Source: Agrobacterium cavarae
GTDB lineage: Bacteria > Pseudomonadota > Alphaproteobacteria > Rhizobiales > Rhizobiaceae
DNA: 64,000 nt
Direction of reading: 5' to 3'
Assembly: GCF_004310285.1 (NCBI RefSeq)
Contig: NZ_SISF01000031.1
Span: forward strand, 1-64,000
The number at the start of each line of letters is the position of its first letter. Positions within the stretch are counted from its first letter, which is position 1. A program made the translations under genes and the position numbers. The notes under the pieces are model-generated. The model did not search any database and was not told where the DNA came from. It worked only from the letters and a program-made list of their open reading frames with translations. This document shows, in pieces, positions 17,231-26,849 of the stretch.

Positions 17231-19411
17231 TCAGAGCGGCGCGTGAAGTTGAACTGGCTCACTTCGTGCTGCCCCACCACCTGACACAGGCGAGGCCTCG
17301 TCAAGCGCAAGGATCGGATCAAAGTCTTCCGTATCACCGAACCCTGCTGCCTTGGCCAAACGATCGCGAGAGATACCGAGCACCATGGCAACCGCCGTCA
17401 ATCCGTCACCCTCCGCGGCATCAACGCTTTTCAAGCTGCTGTTGCTTCGGGAGGCACCATTCCAGTTTTTCAGGAAGGCGTCGAAGCCTTGGTCCGAAAC
17501 CGGCGCCATCCCCGCGCCTCCCTCCGCCTGGTCGCCCAGAAAAAACCCGGCTAGCTCCCCTGGCGCGCTTCCATTCCTCGCCAACTCGCCTTTCCCAGCC
17601 TCGGTAATCACCCTTGCCACAACCGCCGGAAGAGCAATCCCTGCCAGATAGATGGCAAACAGGCGCGGTGCCCCCATGTAGCCGAAGCTCTGCATGATGG
17701 GCTGAAGATCTCCACCTAAGATTTTGGCTTGGCCATTGAAATAGCTGTAGAACAGCGTGAACAGGCGGGCGAAGGCCGTCCCGGTCTCTGTTGCGAAAGG
17801 GCTCTCCACACCTTGGATAACGAGGCCGTCCGCCGTCGCCACAGCCTTTGCCTGCGCGAAGCCTTGCCCAATTGCCTCGTCGTAGGCTGCATGCCAGAGA
17901 ACAAGCTCAAGGGCACTCCGCGTCCCCTGCAGCAAAATGTCGCCGTAGATGCCGGCCTTCTCGCTGATTAAGCCGCGATCACTCGGCTTGAGGATTGCAT
18001 GCTGAACACGTCTCTCCATCTCCCGGCTGCCACGCGTCATCCGCGCTTGCATCACGGAAGACAACTGCGCCGCCTCGTCTCGCATGGCTGCGCCCTCACC
18101 CTTTTTACCGAAGCGAAGCAGCGCAGCCTCCAGACGGCCGGACGACAAGTCTGCCAGCACGGAGGAGTGGGAGCAGGCCGCGGCGGTCGCGCTGACGATA
18201 TCGAGCATCATGCTGCGAACCCCCGCACGCCCACGGACTGCCCGCAATCCATGAGACAACGCCCGCCCCTCCGCCGTCGTTGGCTGCCCCTCAGCCTCCG
18301 GCTGGCGAACCATGCGCAGCCAAGGCGCTATCACCGTGTCGATCATATCGGGCGAGATTTCTTCCAGCGCCACCAGAATTTCCGGCCTGCTCAGGATCCG
18401 CCCAATCTGCTGCACCATGGGCTCGAGATGGATGAATTTCAAGAGCTGATCCAAATGCGCCGCAAGCTTAGAACACTCCAGTCCCAGCGGCCGCGCGTCA
18501 CTCGCCTTACCCTGTCCGATGAAGACAGGAGCAACGGTCGGAAACATCTCCGCCGGGTCCCGCCCGCCATCATCCACACCAGCCGCGTGTTCAAACACCG
18601 CCGGCACGAAACCACCGGCATAAGTGCCAAACGGCGTCTTCATCGCGGCAGGCACCACCTCCCTGAAAGCGAAGCCGCAGATCTTGCGGTGCGCCTCCTG
18701 CCCTGGGCGCTTCAGCCTCTCCATCACATCCCAGATGGCCTGCGCCGCATCATAATCCGTTTTGGTCAAAATGCCTTCGCGCCACATCCTTGCGAGAAAG
18801 CGCTCCCATCCGGCCTGCCAGCCGCGCCCGGCCAGAAGCTTGCGTTTATTGCTGTCATTGCCGGTGTGCAAAAGCGCATGAAACAGCTGCCCCTTGTTCT
18901 CGAATGTATATCCAAGCTCCGGGGCGCCAATCGCCGGCCCCAGAAATTCCACCCTGCGCGGCTCGATAATGGCGTGAAGCGCGCGAAGATGAGCAGCCCT
19001 GTCCTGTTTGTAGCGCTCAAACGCCTGCCGCACCGGCTCGATGATGAAACGCGAACAAGGCCCCGCCTCGCCCCCATCCATATCCTGCGCCCAGAGCTCC
19101 ACCGGCCGCTGCGCGGCCTCAACGGAAAGGGGCATCACAGCCCCCACTCCAAGCGCCTTCAGCCTGCGTCGCAAATCCGCGTTCCGGCCCTCGCTGCGCT
19201 CCGCCACAGCCGCCAAAACCGAGCCGAGAACAGTGTCCAGATCATGCCGCTCGCCATCGATCTCGATGCTCCTTTCGCTCCGGCCAACCTCCGTTACGTT
19301 GTCGATCGCATCGTGAACGGCATCGAATTCCGCAACGGTCAGATCGCCAAACACCTTTCCATCGGCATGGGCGTAAACCTCTGTCGCCTGTGAAAGCACG
19401 TCATAGGACAA
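17231..19411 (-). CDS. Large ejection/internal virion protein, C-terminal part
   Basis: 726 residues. Mostly helical, with hydrophobic segments near residues 600-625 (APRLFAIYLAGIALPAVVAR) and aromatic stretches ARLFTLFYSYFNGQAK. These resemble the C-terminal regions of giant polyvalent phage proteins delivered into the host with DNA. It overlaps the preceding gene by 11 bases. Together with the two genes upstream it probably corresponds to one large virion-associated protein that is split into three here. No catalytic motif recognised. Confidence 0.55.
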   Translation of the reverse strand: MSYDVLSQATEVYAHADGKVFGDLTVAEFDAVHDAIDNVTEVGRSERSIEIDGERHDLDTVLGSVLAAVAERSEGRNADLRRRLKALGVGAVMPLSVEAAQRPVELWAQDMDGGEAGPCSRFIIEPVRQAFERYKQDRAAHLRALHAIIEPRRVEFLGPAIGAPELGYTFENKGQLFHALLHTGNDSNKRKLLAGRGWQAGWERFLARMWREGILTKTDYDAAQAIWDVMERLKRPGQEAHRKICGFAFREVVPAAMKTPFGTYAGGFVPAVFEHAAGVDDGGRDPAEMFPTVAPVFIGQGKASDARPLGLECSKLAAHLDQLLKFIHLEPMVQQIGRILSRPEILVALEEISPDMIDTVIAPWLRMVRQPEAEGQPTTAEGRALSHGLRAVRGRAGVRSMMLDIVSATAAACSHSSVLADLSSGRLEAALLRFGKKGEGAAMRDEAAQLSSVMQARMTRGSREMERRVQHAILKPSDRGLISEKAGIYGDILLQGTRSALELVLWHAAYDEAIGQGFAQAKAVATADGLVIQGVESPFATETGTAFARLFTLFYSYFNGQAKILGGDLQPIMQSFGYMGAPRLFAIYLAGIALPAVVARVITEAGKGELARNGSAPGELAGFFLGDQAEGGAGMAPVSDQGFDAFLKNWNGASRSNSSLKSVDAAEGDGLTAVAMVLGISRDRLAKAAGFGDTEDFDPILALDEASPVSGGGAARSEPVQLHAPL

Positions 19412-20882
19412 GATCGTCCTCCTTCATTTGCTCAAGCCAGCCATCCATGTTGAACCGGACAGGTTTGCTCGCCAGGCCAAATTTTGCGGCAAGCGCACGC
19501 ACGGCTTGGCGATCATCCGCCTCAGCGCCGCCCGCCCGCTCGTCATCCATCGCATCCAAGGTCGCCATCCGGTCGATCAGCGCCTCAAGCTCGTCGGCCT
19601 TGGCAGAGGCCGCCATGTAGAAATGGCAAGCCATCAGCTGTCGCCGTTTCGCCTCCGCCGCTTGGCTCAGATCATCCTTGGCAAAGGCCTCCGCCGCCTC
19701 GGCGGCGCCCTTGCGCTCGGCCGCAAGGTGGCGGTCGAAATCCGTCGCGCTGGACACTTTCAGAGCGCTGAACAGCCGGTGGACATTCCCCTCCACCTCG
19801 TAACGCGTCGTCGCCTCACCGCCCGAAAGCTTGCTCAGCGCATTCAGCTCCGCCAGCAGAAACGCGCGCCGCTTGTCCCCATGCAGCGCCTTCAGCGCCT
19901 CTTCTTCCAATTGGCCGTCCAGCAAAAGATCGCCATGGCGCTCAACCATCGTCCGCTCGGTCAGAAGCTCGATGGCAAGTTCGATAGGACGCGCCCGCAC
20001 CAGCGCCTGCAGAAACGTCCGCCCACTGTCAAACCCATACATGCCGGCGGCAATGTCGGGGTGAATGCCCTCACGTCCGGCAAAGGCATGGGTATGGTCC
20101 AGCTCGTCCTCGCCTCCATCCGCCTTGGAAGAAAGAGGCTTCAACCCAAAGTCCCGTTCCAGAATACCCCGGTCGAGCTTGATCCGCCCCACCGGCTTGC
20201 CATCGAAATCGGTGCCGAAGCGCAAGGCCTGAATGGCCTGGTAGATCGGCACGGCCTGCAAGGTCCGCGTCGATATCGCCTTCACCGTCTCGCGCTCCTT
20301 GCGATACCAATCCTGGCGCGCGAGAAAGATCGGCTTCATCACCTGACGCCGCAGTTTTTGATGCGCCTCATCATCCGCCGCTTCATGAAGCCGACGCAAG
20401 CGTCGGTGCTCATCCGCGGAAAGCCCCACCGTTTTCCCACCCGTAAACAACATGCCCGCAGACATGTCATCGCGCGCCTCTTCGATTGCCGCATGCGTTG
20501 CCAGCATCCGCAAAAGCACATCGCGAATGTCAGGAGAAAGCGCCAAATCAAGACCGCGCAGCGCCCCATAGACGTGCAGAAGCCACTCGGCGAAATGCTC
20601 GAAAACAGTGCGAAGAGCCACCGAAGGCGCCTCACCCTCCAGCAGATACACCTCGAAGGCCTGGGCAAAATGCGCGTGAATCGCGCTTTCGCCAGCACCA
20701 GAAACCTCCCGTCCCCATTCGCGCAGGGTCTCACCCATCTCCCGCACATCGGCGTCCGTCCGTCCAATTTCAGGAAGCGTTTCCAGAAAATACCGGCTCG
20801 TCCCGCGAAGAAAGGCGGCGAGCTCAGCACTTTCAAAAAGCCGAATGAGGGATGGGTTTTTATCGGGTTCAACAATATCCAT
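19401..20882 (-). CDS. Ejection/polyvalent protein with decayed metallopeptidase-like segment
   Basis: 493 residues. The N-terminus LFESAELAAFLRGTSRYFLE matches the position where large polyvalent phage proteins carry FLHExGHFFLE, but the zinc-binding His-Glu...His is Arg-Gly...Arg here. The following FEVYLLEGEAPSVALRTVFE and LDLALSPDIRDVLLRMLATH fit the same protein type. It is therefore probably a structural remnant of a protease-associated domain. It overlaps the next gene and starts 17 bases after the previous stop. Confidence 0.55.
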   Translation of the reverse strand: MDIVEPDKNPSLIRLFESAELAAFLRGTSRYFLETLPEIGRTDADVREMGETLREWGREVSGAGESAIHAHFAQAFEVYLLEGEAPSVALRTVFEHFAEWLLHVYGALRGLDLALSPDIRDVLLRMLATHAAIEEARDDMSAGMLFTGGKTVGLSADEHRRLRRLHEAADDEAHQKLRRQVMKPIFLARQDWYRKERETVKAISTRTLQAVPIYQAIQALRFGTDFDGKPVGRIKLDRGILERDFGLKPLSSKADGGEDELDHTHAFAGREGIHPDIAAGMYGFDSGRTFLQALVRARPIELAIELLTERTMVERHGDLLLDGQLEEEALKALHGDKRRAFLLAELNALSKLSGGEATTRYEVEGNVHRLFSALKVSSATDFDRHLAAERKGAAEAAEAFAKDDLSQAAEAKRRQLMACHFYMAASAKADELEALIDRMATLDAMDDERAGGAEADDRQAVRALAAKFGLASKPVRFNMDGWLEQMKEDDLVL

Positions 20883-20899
20883 CGAATCCCTCCTTGGAT

Positions 20900-23083
20900 T
20901 TATCGTCCGTTACGGTTCAGCGTTTTTCGACGGTCTGACCAAAGCGTCTCTGTCGGAACTGCGGGACCTTGCCTGTTGAAAATCTCAGGTGAAGGACTGG
21001 GCGATTCCAGCCGGCCGGCAGGTGCGGTGGATGACTGCAGCACTCTTTTGAAACGCTCCATAGGCATACTAGCTGCAGCCGTGGATGGGGGGATTGGCGC
21101 AGACGGTGCTTGCGTGCTTTGCCGATTGCCGTGGTCATTCTCACTATGGGCAGGAGCCGCAGCCGTCTGCGCGTTAAGACCATCTTGCCGGTTGGAAGTA
21201 GCACCGGCGGCTTTTCCCGGAACCCCGTTCAAAGCAGAAATTTGTCCTTCATCGACTAAGTAAGCATTGTTAGGGGGATTATCCTTGGAATAGTCTTCCC
21301 TTGTCTGACCATTTTTGGCAGATCTAACCCCGCGCGTTGCATCCAGCGCCACAGCACCATACTGCGCCTGCTCCGGAGAGACACCAGAAGCCTGAAGACG
21401 CTGAGCGTCCTGCTGACGCTCTTGGTTCGCAATGGTTTGGTTTTTCTCCTGAACCGCCCCCGCAGTCTCTGCGTCACTTTTTGCCTGGGCAGTCAACTTG
21501 CTCTCATTCGCCATAAACTCTTGACCTTCGGCAGGTGTCTTACCGTTGAGGTCGAAACGCATATGTGAGCGCAACGAGACATCGTACTTACTCCCAGCCA
21601 GGCTTGCAGCGTACGTTCCGACTGGAAGTTTGATGTCCCCATTGCTTGACAGTGCCAGGCTAAACTCAGCCTTGTCCATACCGGGAAGACTCTCGATCAC
21701 CTTATTCGGGTCATCGCCAAACCTGCGGACAATCTCGTTGAACTTGTCGCCACGAATATAGATCGTCTCTATCGGCGTACCTTTAGTAGCCTTGTTGACG
21801 TAATCTCTGAACGCGTCGGGGTCGTTGGAACGGACATTGGAAGACGTGGCCTGCTCAGAGATTTCAGCTATAGAGCGCTGAGTTGTCTCGGCCTGCTGAG
21901 ATTGCTTTCCGCTTTCGCCGGTCTTTCCCAGAGTTCCACCGTAGGCTTTCTTTGTTCCCAGTGTGACTAAGCCCTCCGAGAAGCCCATGAGGAAGGCCTG
22001 CCCTACGCCCGAGGACAACTCCTTATTCGGAGCGTACAGTTTTTGTGCAATGAAGTTCTGCGCGAGCTCTTTGCCGGCTTCCTTAGACCCACCAATTCCT
22101 GCCTCCACGGCAACATCGCGAAGTTGTCCACGGAGAGTGGGGCCACCGGAAAACATTCTAACGACTTTGCCGCCCGGAAAAATATCGAACGCAGTTGCTC
22201 CGAGGCCTGCAAATGCGGCATTCGTTTGGGTATGTTCATTCGCTTTAGCCATCCGCGCGTTTACAGTGCTTTTCCCAGCATTCACCGCCGCCTGAAACAT
22301 TATTCCCGCAGTAGGGTTGACGACGGTAATGGCAGCGGCAGGCAAGGTGGAACCCACCTGTTTTCCAAGTGTTCGCCCGAAGCTATTCTCGAAGCCTGGC
22401 GTGGCAGGAAGCATCTTATCGCCGTAGTCCTGCATGCTCTTGCCAGCATCCTGCAAACCCTTGGCCAGAGTAGGCTCAAAGATCTTTCGCACATCCGCCT
22501 CTGACATGCTGCCGGATTCTACCTCTGAAAGAATATTATGCCCAAAAGCCGGGTTGATTCGCCCCTGATGCGAAATGTCGTATCGCAACTGCGCCCGTTC
22601 TTCGGGGGATGCAGATCCGGCTCTAGCTATGCGATCCACAATTGGAGAGGGATCAGATTGGGCCATCAGCTGTCCGACACCCTCTGCGGCAATACCTGAT
22701 TCTGAAACCACAGCACCCGGAGCCGCCTTAAAAAATTCGAGCACGTTTCCCGACACGTTACCGCGTGAAAATTGCTCCCACCATGAAAGTGCCCTCAGAT
22801 CATCTTTTGCGAGATACGCATTTTCAGGGGTTTCAACCCATGTGCACAGTAGCGGATTCTGCTGTAGAATTGACTCGTTTTGCTGCTGGGACAGCTCCTG
22901 AATCTCAAGATTTCGCTGTAACTCGACAACGGATCGGGGTGGCGCCAATATGTCAGGTATTTTACGTCCTGGGGCGTGCATGTAATCAAGACCGCCTTGA
23001 AGCTGTGCGAGCCGAAAGGCTATATAGCGCACAGAGGGGTCGGGCTCTTCACGCCCTCGTTGTCGATATTCTTCTGGGGACAT
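20900..23083 (-). CDS. Large ejection/internal virion protein, N-terminal part
   Basis: About 727 residues from ATG 23083 (MSPEEYRQRG); an in-frame ATG at 23173 would add 30 residues. It contains SWWEQFSRGNVSGNVLEFFK near residue 100, a Gly/Ala-rich hydrophobic segment (GKQVGSTLPAAAITVVNPTA) that may insert in membranes, and TIYIRGDKFNEIVRRFGDDP followed by GDIKLPVGTYAASLAGSKYD, a layout I associate with large virion proteins of Bordetella- and Agrobacterium-type podophages. The C-terminal 130 residues are low-complexity (Ala, Ser, Pro). Neither start has a strong ribosome site. Confidence 0.6.
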   Translation of the reverse strand: MSPEEYRQRGREEPDPSVRYIAFRLAQLQGGLDYMHAPGRKIPDILAPPRSVVELQRNLEIQELSQQQNESILQQNPLLCTWVETPENAYLAKDDLRALSWWEQFSRGNVSGNVLEFFKAAPGAVVSESGIAAEGVGQLMAQSDPSPIVDRIARAGSASPEERAQLRYDISHQGRINPAFGHNILSEVESGSMSEADVRKIFEPTLAKGLQDAGKSMQDYGDKMLPATPGFENSFGRTLGKQVGSTLPAAAITVVNPTAGIMFQAAVNAGKSTVNARMAKANEHTQTNAAFAGLGATAFDIFPGGKVVRMFSGGPTLRGQLRDVAVEAGIGGSKEAGKELAQNFIAQKLYAPNKELSSGVGQAFLMGFSEGLVTLGTKKAYGGTLGKTGESGKQSQQAETTQRSIAEISEQATSSNVRSNDPDAFRDYVNKATKGTPIETIYIRGDKFNEIVRRFGDDPNKVIESLPGMDKAEFSLALSSNGDIKLPVGTYAASLAGSKYDVSLRSHMRFDLNGKTPAEGQEFMANESKLTAQAKSDAETAGAVQEKNQTIANQERQQDAQRLQASGVSPEQAQYGAVALDATRGVRSAKNGQTREDYSKDNPPNNAYLVDEGQISALNGVPGKAAGATSNRQDGLNAQTAAAPAHSENDHGNRQSTQAPSAPIPPSTAAASMPMERFKRVLQSSTAPAGRLESPSPSPEIFNRQGPAVPTETLWSDRRKTLNRNGR

Positions 23084-23094
23084 GGGTATCTCGC

Positions 23095-23373
23095 TTGAAA
23101 AAGATGTTTTTTGCAGCACTCTGCGCGGCGGTCGTAACCAAGCTGATGACGGCGCCGCTTGATTGGGATCCATCTAGATTTTCCCAGAGCCCAGGGCGGT
23201 TTCTAGGAGGATGGTTTGGAGCCGTGCTCGCCACATTCGCAGTTGGCGCAATCGTTGGTGCGATCGTCTATTTCATCCGGCGCCGTTCAAATGATCCGTG
23301 GAAAGGTGCGCTTGCTGCGGTCATCACCTGCGCGCTTTTCCAAGCATTCGTTGTCGCAGGAAAGATCAACTAG
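23095..23373 (+). CDS. Small three-segment membrane protein on the opposite strand
   Basis: 92 residues from TTG 23095 (MKKMFFAALCAAVV...), or 89 from ATG 23104. There are three hydrophobic segments: the N-terminus, GAVLATFAVGAIVGAIVYFI followed by RRR, and AALAAVITCALFQAFVVAG-like at the end. The positive-inside arrangement supports a real protein. It lies between two ejection genes but faces the other way, as morons do. The start is weakly supported. The stretch 23374-23561 downstream shows nothing. Confidence 0.5.
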   Translation: MKKMFFAALCAAVVTKLMTAPLDWDPSRFSQSPGRFLGGWFGAVLATFAVGAIVGAIVYFIRRRSNDPWKGALAAVITCALFQAFVVAGKIN

Positions 23374-23561
23374 TTTGCGCTTGTTGAGCCGACTTAGCGC
23401 GAGTGCTCGGTTATCTCGCCTCGGCTCTCGAGCATGAAGATGATGCACGGCTTAGCCAGAGATTATCACCAATCCTGCGCTGAGTGTGACGAGTGCTCTC
23501 GCAACGACGCGAAATCAGGCACCCGACTCCAAAGGCCGCAAGACACAGAGGGCGGACAAGT

Positions 23562-25946
23562 TCAATCGGTGCCAACTTGTTCCATTGCTTCATCCCGATA
23601 CTGTTTGTCGATCTCGCCTGGAGTTGGCGCTCTCCCGTACTTTCTCATAAGAGCCTTGTAGATCCGCTTTCGATCCTCGATGCCTATTCTTTCGTATTTA
23701 GCAACCACCCTGACCTCAGATCCTTCTGGCCGTAAATCATTATCGAACATGAAGCCCTTACCCACTTGGTCCTCATCATCGTCGATCAATTTCATGGGGG
23801 AGAGCCAAGATCTCTTCTCGACGTAGGTCACTTCCATGGTGAGCATGTTGATCATCGTTTGTCTCTCGGCAAAGGTCGGGTATTCACCCTTTCGCTTCAC
23901 CCATTGATCGATTTCATGCTGGAACCTCGCATTAAAGCGGACGATCTTGCTCGCGTCTCTTATTCCCGCAGCTTTTAGCGTTAGACTCGCTTCTGAAAAC
24001 GCCTGTTTATAAAAGGTGCCATCGCGTTCATCGGTTATCTCCCGGTTAAGCACCGACATCTGCTTGTCGTGCAAATTCTTCCAGTGCTCACGGGAAAGAT
24101 TGTTGACGATCTCCGGCACCGTCAGATCCACCTTTAGGAATTGATGCGGCTCAACGGCGCTCTTCATTGAAAGTTCATAGTAGAGATCGAGCTTGGACTT
24201 AGCCTCAAGGCTCTTCGCCTCCAGTTCCTTGGCGGCATTGACCGTGTCAGGACCGGCTGCAATCTGGACGTCCAGCGCTACGTCTGAAACCGGCCTCCCA
24301 TTCATAACAGCCTGAAGAACCTCCATCTTTGCCGATCTGGATTTCTCGATCTCTGCGTTCGAAATCACATTTACTTCATTAGAAAAATGCCTTTTCGTGG
24401 ATGCTCTGACCTCTTCATCTGCAATTTGATTGATGCGTTTCACTGCCTCTGCCTCGGACAGCATGTTGCTCCGCGCTGCAACCCCGTCCCGCGCCGCAAC
24501 AAGAGTGCTGCCACCACGTCCGAACGCCTCCGGCGCGGTGGAGGATGGATCGGTCTCATAGGGAAACCGCAGACCATATTGCTCGGCATTATCGTGAAGC
24601 CAGTCGAGAACCTGAGCCGGAGCCTGATCCAGCGGCCGCCCCTGATAGGTCAACTGGATGCTGCGCCCACTTGAAACGGAAGACGCTGAGGCAGCAGAGG
24701 CGCGTGATGTCGGGTCTACAAAGCTCACCCCCAATCCCTTGCGAATGTCCTCTGGCGCATCCTCGATTAAGGCCTTGGTGTTTTCGGCAAGGGCATTGTC
24801 AAGCGGAAGCGCGTCACCGGGTCGATCGGGCTTTGCCGAGATTGAAACGAGAAACGCTTTCGCCCGCGTCGGCCCACCGCGTTGCGGCTCCTCTGCCTTT
24901 GAACCGTCCACGCCATGTGCCGATGTCTGACCCGACCGAGCGTTCGCATCCCCACCGTCAGCGGTGTTGCCGACGTCCTTGCCGGCATTGGCACCGCCTC
25001 GCGTGCCAGCATTTTCACCAGAACCAGTATCAGCCTTGCCGGACGGAGCCTTATCCACAGCGCCCGTCACAACCTTGTCAACCGCACCGGCGGGGTTTCG
25101 TTTCTCGGATACGATCTCCGTGGCAATCTGTTTGCCCTTCTCGTCGATTGCAAAGGGCCTGATCTTGTTCTCCACTTCGGTCCGCGCCTTCGGGTCCACC
25201 TGGGCACTGTTGGCCTTCAGATACTCCATCGCCGCGGTCGCCCCACCAGGCTTTCCGGCCATCGTCATGGCGACCCCGGTGTGAAGTCCCGTTATGAAGT
25301 CCATGGCCTTGGCCACGATCACCTCCGGCGTCCAGCCGTTCAGCTTACCGAGATTGTGGATTTCGTTGACGCCGGACGCCACCGCGGAATTGATCTGCTC
25401 GGGCTTGTTGTACCCTGCGATCGCCTGGTCCTTGGCAAGAGAAAGCCTGCCTTCAGCGGCCTTGCCCACCCACTCCTTCTGCCCCTGCGCCTTGTGCTTG
25501 ATGGCGGCTTCCAGGCTGGTCGTCACCACAGGAGCGACCATCGCCTCATATCGTCCCGCCGCCAGCGGGTCTTTCGGTTCAAAGGTCTTTTGAAGCTTGG
25601 CAAGCGCGTCTTCATAGCCGGGATAGCCTTCGACAGCGCCTTGGCCGCTTGTGTTGAGATAGCCATTTTCGCCATGCTCCAACGCAAGCTTTGCACGCTC
25701 GAAGGCGGTCTTGCTGTCCTTGGCGGTGGTGTCGGCCTGAAGGTCGCGCAGCTTGCTGGCAAACTCGGCCATCTTGCCGAGCCCTTCGCCAAGAGACTGC
25801 ATGCCCTTGCCCACCTGCGCACCAAAATCATTCTCCGTCGCCTTCACCGTCAGTGGCTGCTGGAGGATCGGCCGCTGGGCAACGCTGCCCTGATAAACAG
25901 GCACGGCAGCCTGGCGAAAATATTGTTTGACCGGAACCTCAGCCAT
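23562..25946 (-). CDS. Internal virion (ejection) protein with peptidase-like segment
   Basis: 794 residues from ATG 25946, with GGAG upstream. The N-terminal half is a long helical region (QSLGEGLGKMAEFASKLRDL) typical of T7 gp15-like ejection proteins. A central Gly/Asp/Ala-rich linker precedes residues resembling an M15-type peptidase tail (GRSIQLTYQGRPL; WLHDNAEQYGLRFPYETDP). In active relatives these regions carry H-x(6)-D and W-H zinc ligands, missing here. Probably ejected into the periplasm; the peptidase comparison is tentative. Confidence 0.65.
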   Translation of the reverse strand: MAEVPVKQYFRQAAVPVYQGSVAQRPILQQPLTVKATENDFGAQVGKGMQSLGEGLGKMAEFASKLRDLQADTTAKDSKTAFERAKLALEHGENGYLNTSGQGAVEGYPGYEDALAKLQKTFEPKDPLAAGRYEAMVAPVVTTSLEAAIKHKAQGQKEWVGKAAEGRLSLAKDQAIAGYNKPEQINSAVASGVNEIHNLGKLNGWTPEVIVAKAMDFITGLHTGVAMTMAGKPGGATAAMEYLKANSAQVDPKARTEVENKIRPFAIDEKGKQIATEIVSEKRNPAGAVDKVVTGAVDKAPSGKADTGSGENAGTRGGANAGKDVGNTADGGDANARSGQTSAHGVDGSKAEEPQRGGPTRAKAFLVSISAKPDRPGDALPLDNALAENTKALIEDAPEDIRKGLGVSFVDPTSRASAASASSVSSGRSIQLTYQGRPLDQAPAQVLDWLHDNAEQYGLRFPYETDPSSTAPEAFGRGGSTLVAARDGVAARSNMLSEAEAVKRINQIADEEVRASTKRHFSNEVNVISNAEIEKSRSAKMEVLQAVMNGRPVSDVALDVQIAAGPDTVNAAKELEAKSLEAKSKLDLYYELSMKSAVEPHQFLKVDLTVPEIVNNLSREHWKNLHDKQMSVLNREITDERDGTFYKQAFSEASLTLKAAGIRDASKIVRFNARFQHEIDQWVKRKGEYPTFAERQTMINMLTMEVTYVEKRSWLSPMKLIDDDEDQVGKGFMFDNDLRPEGSEVRVVAKYERIGIEDRKRIYKALMRKYGRAPTPGEIDKQYRDEAMEQVGTD

Positions 25947-25959
25947 GGCGCACTCCATG

Positions 25960-25983
25960 AAAAAGGCGCCCCGAAGAACGCCT
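25960..25983 (-). terminator. Terminator upstream of the ejection gene
   Basis: Minus-strand AGGCG pairs with CGCCT around a TTC-rich loop and is followed by TTTTTC, then ATGGAGTG and the ejection-gene start at 25946. The spacing is the same as before the tail fibre. Confidence 0.6.
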
Positions 25984-26061
25984 GGCAACATCTAATCTCG
26001 TGATTTTGTAAGAGCAGGCTGCAGCCATTGGCCGAGCCCTCACTCGCGGCTGGAATGCGCA

Positions 26062-26077
26062 TTCTCACCTGTGAGAA
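26062..26077 (+). promoter_or_regulatory. Palindrome upstream of the exported-protein array
   Basis: TTCTCAC-CT-GTGAGAA is a perfect 7-base inverted repeat located 100 bases before the first exported-protein gene, in the divergent gap 25984-26176. It could be an operator. No clear -35/-10 pair was found. Confidence 0.35.
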
Positions 26078-26176
26078 CACACGCATGCCTGGAAGAAACG
26101 ACTCGACAGCCCTTCCAACTCCTGCGCAAATATCCAGGTCTCAAACCAATACCGCACCCGAACAGCAGGCCCGCGC

Positions 26177-26785
26177 ATGAAACTGGCAACCGCCGCCCTT
26201 CTTCTGGCCTGCATGCCTTTTGTAGCTTCAGCAGAGGACGCGCCCTCGGACGCACCTGTTCCTTGGGGCGAATTCGCAGGCTGGCGGGTTCTCATGGACC
26301 CTAGCGTTGGCAACGCCTGTTACGTAGCGCATATCTACAATGCGGGCGTCTTCATAAGACTGGGACGCTTCCGCAATGAGACAGGCTCCGGAATTTATCT
26401 TTCGTTCAACAATCCCAAGTGGAAGTCGTTGGAGGACGAGAAGGAATACCCGGTCAGCGTCCAGTTCGGCAATCACGAACTTTGGGATGCAAAAGCGTCG
26501 GCATTGGTGAAGGATAATGATGTCACACGCGCACTTACGATCTCCACGGGTGATGAGAGTTTCCTTGAAGAGTTCAAGACGAGCGACACCACAAAGCTTT
26601 TCTATGAAGGCAAAGAGATCGCCAATCTCTCGCTAGACGGTGCTCCCAAGGCCGTGAGCGAGATGAACGCCTGCCAGAAGAAGACCGACGAAGTTTTGAA
26701 TAAGCTGAAATCGAAGGCTGAAGACATCGATCCTTTCGCAAAAGACCCGTCCGTCAAAGCATCGGATGATCCTTTTAAGCTGTAA
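26177..26785 (+). CDS. Exported paralog 1 of a five-gene array
   Basis: 202 residues. The signal peptide MKLATAALLLACMPFVASA is followed by a mature domain with WGEFAGW, a Cys at ACYVA, NPKWKSLEDEKEYPVSVQF, FLEEFKTSDTTKLFYEGKEIA and NACQKKTDEVL. The tail has DPFAK and DDPFKL units. The two conserved Cys may form a disulfide in the periplasm. It is closest to paralog 4, including the signal peptide. The gene lies against the virion operon, between two ejection-protein genes. Family not recognised; the late motif slightly resembles the end of invasion-associated locus B proteins. Confidence 0.8.
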   Translation: MKLATAALLLACMPFVASAEDAPSDAPVPWGEFAGWRVLMDPSVGNACYVAHIYNAGVFIRLGRFRNETGSGIYLSFNNPKWKSLEDEKEYPVSVQFGNHELWDAKASALVKDNDVTRALTISTGDESFLEEFKTSDTTKLFYEGKEIANLSLDGAPKAVSEMNACQKKTDEVLNKLKSKAEDIDPFAKDPSVKASDDPFKL

Positions 26786-26849
26786 CACCAGCTTTCGATG
26801 TCGCCCCGACGGGGGCGAGCATTTCCTCAACCAAAGCTCCAAGGTACCG

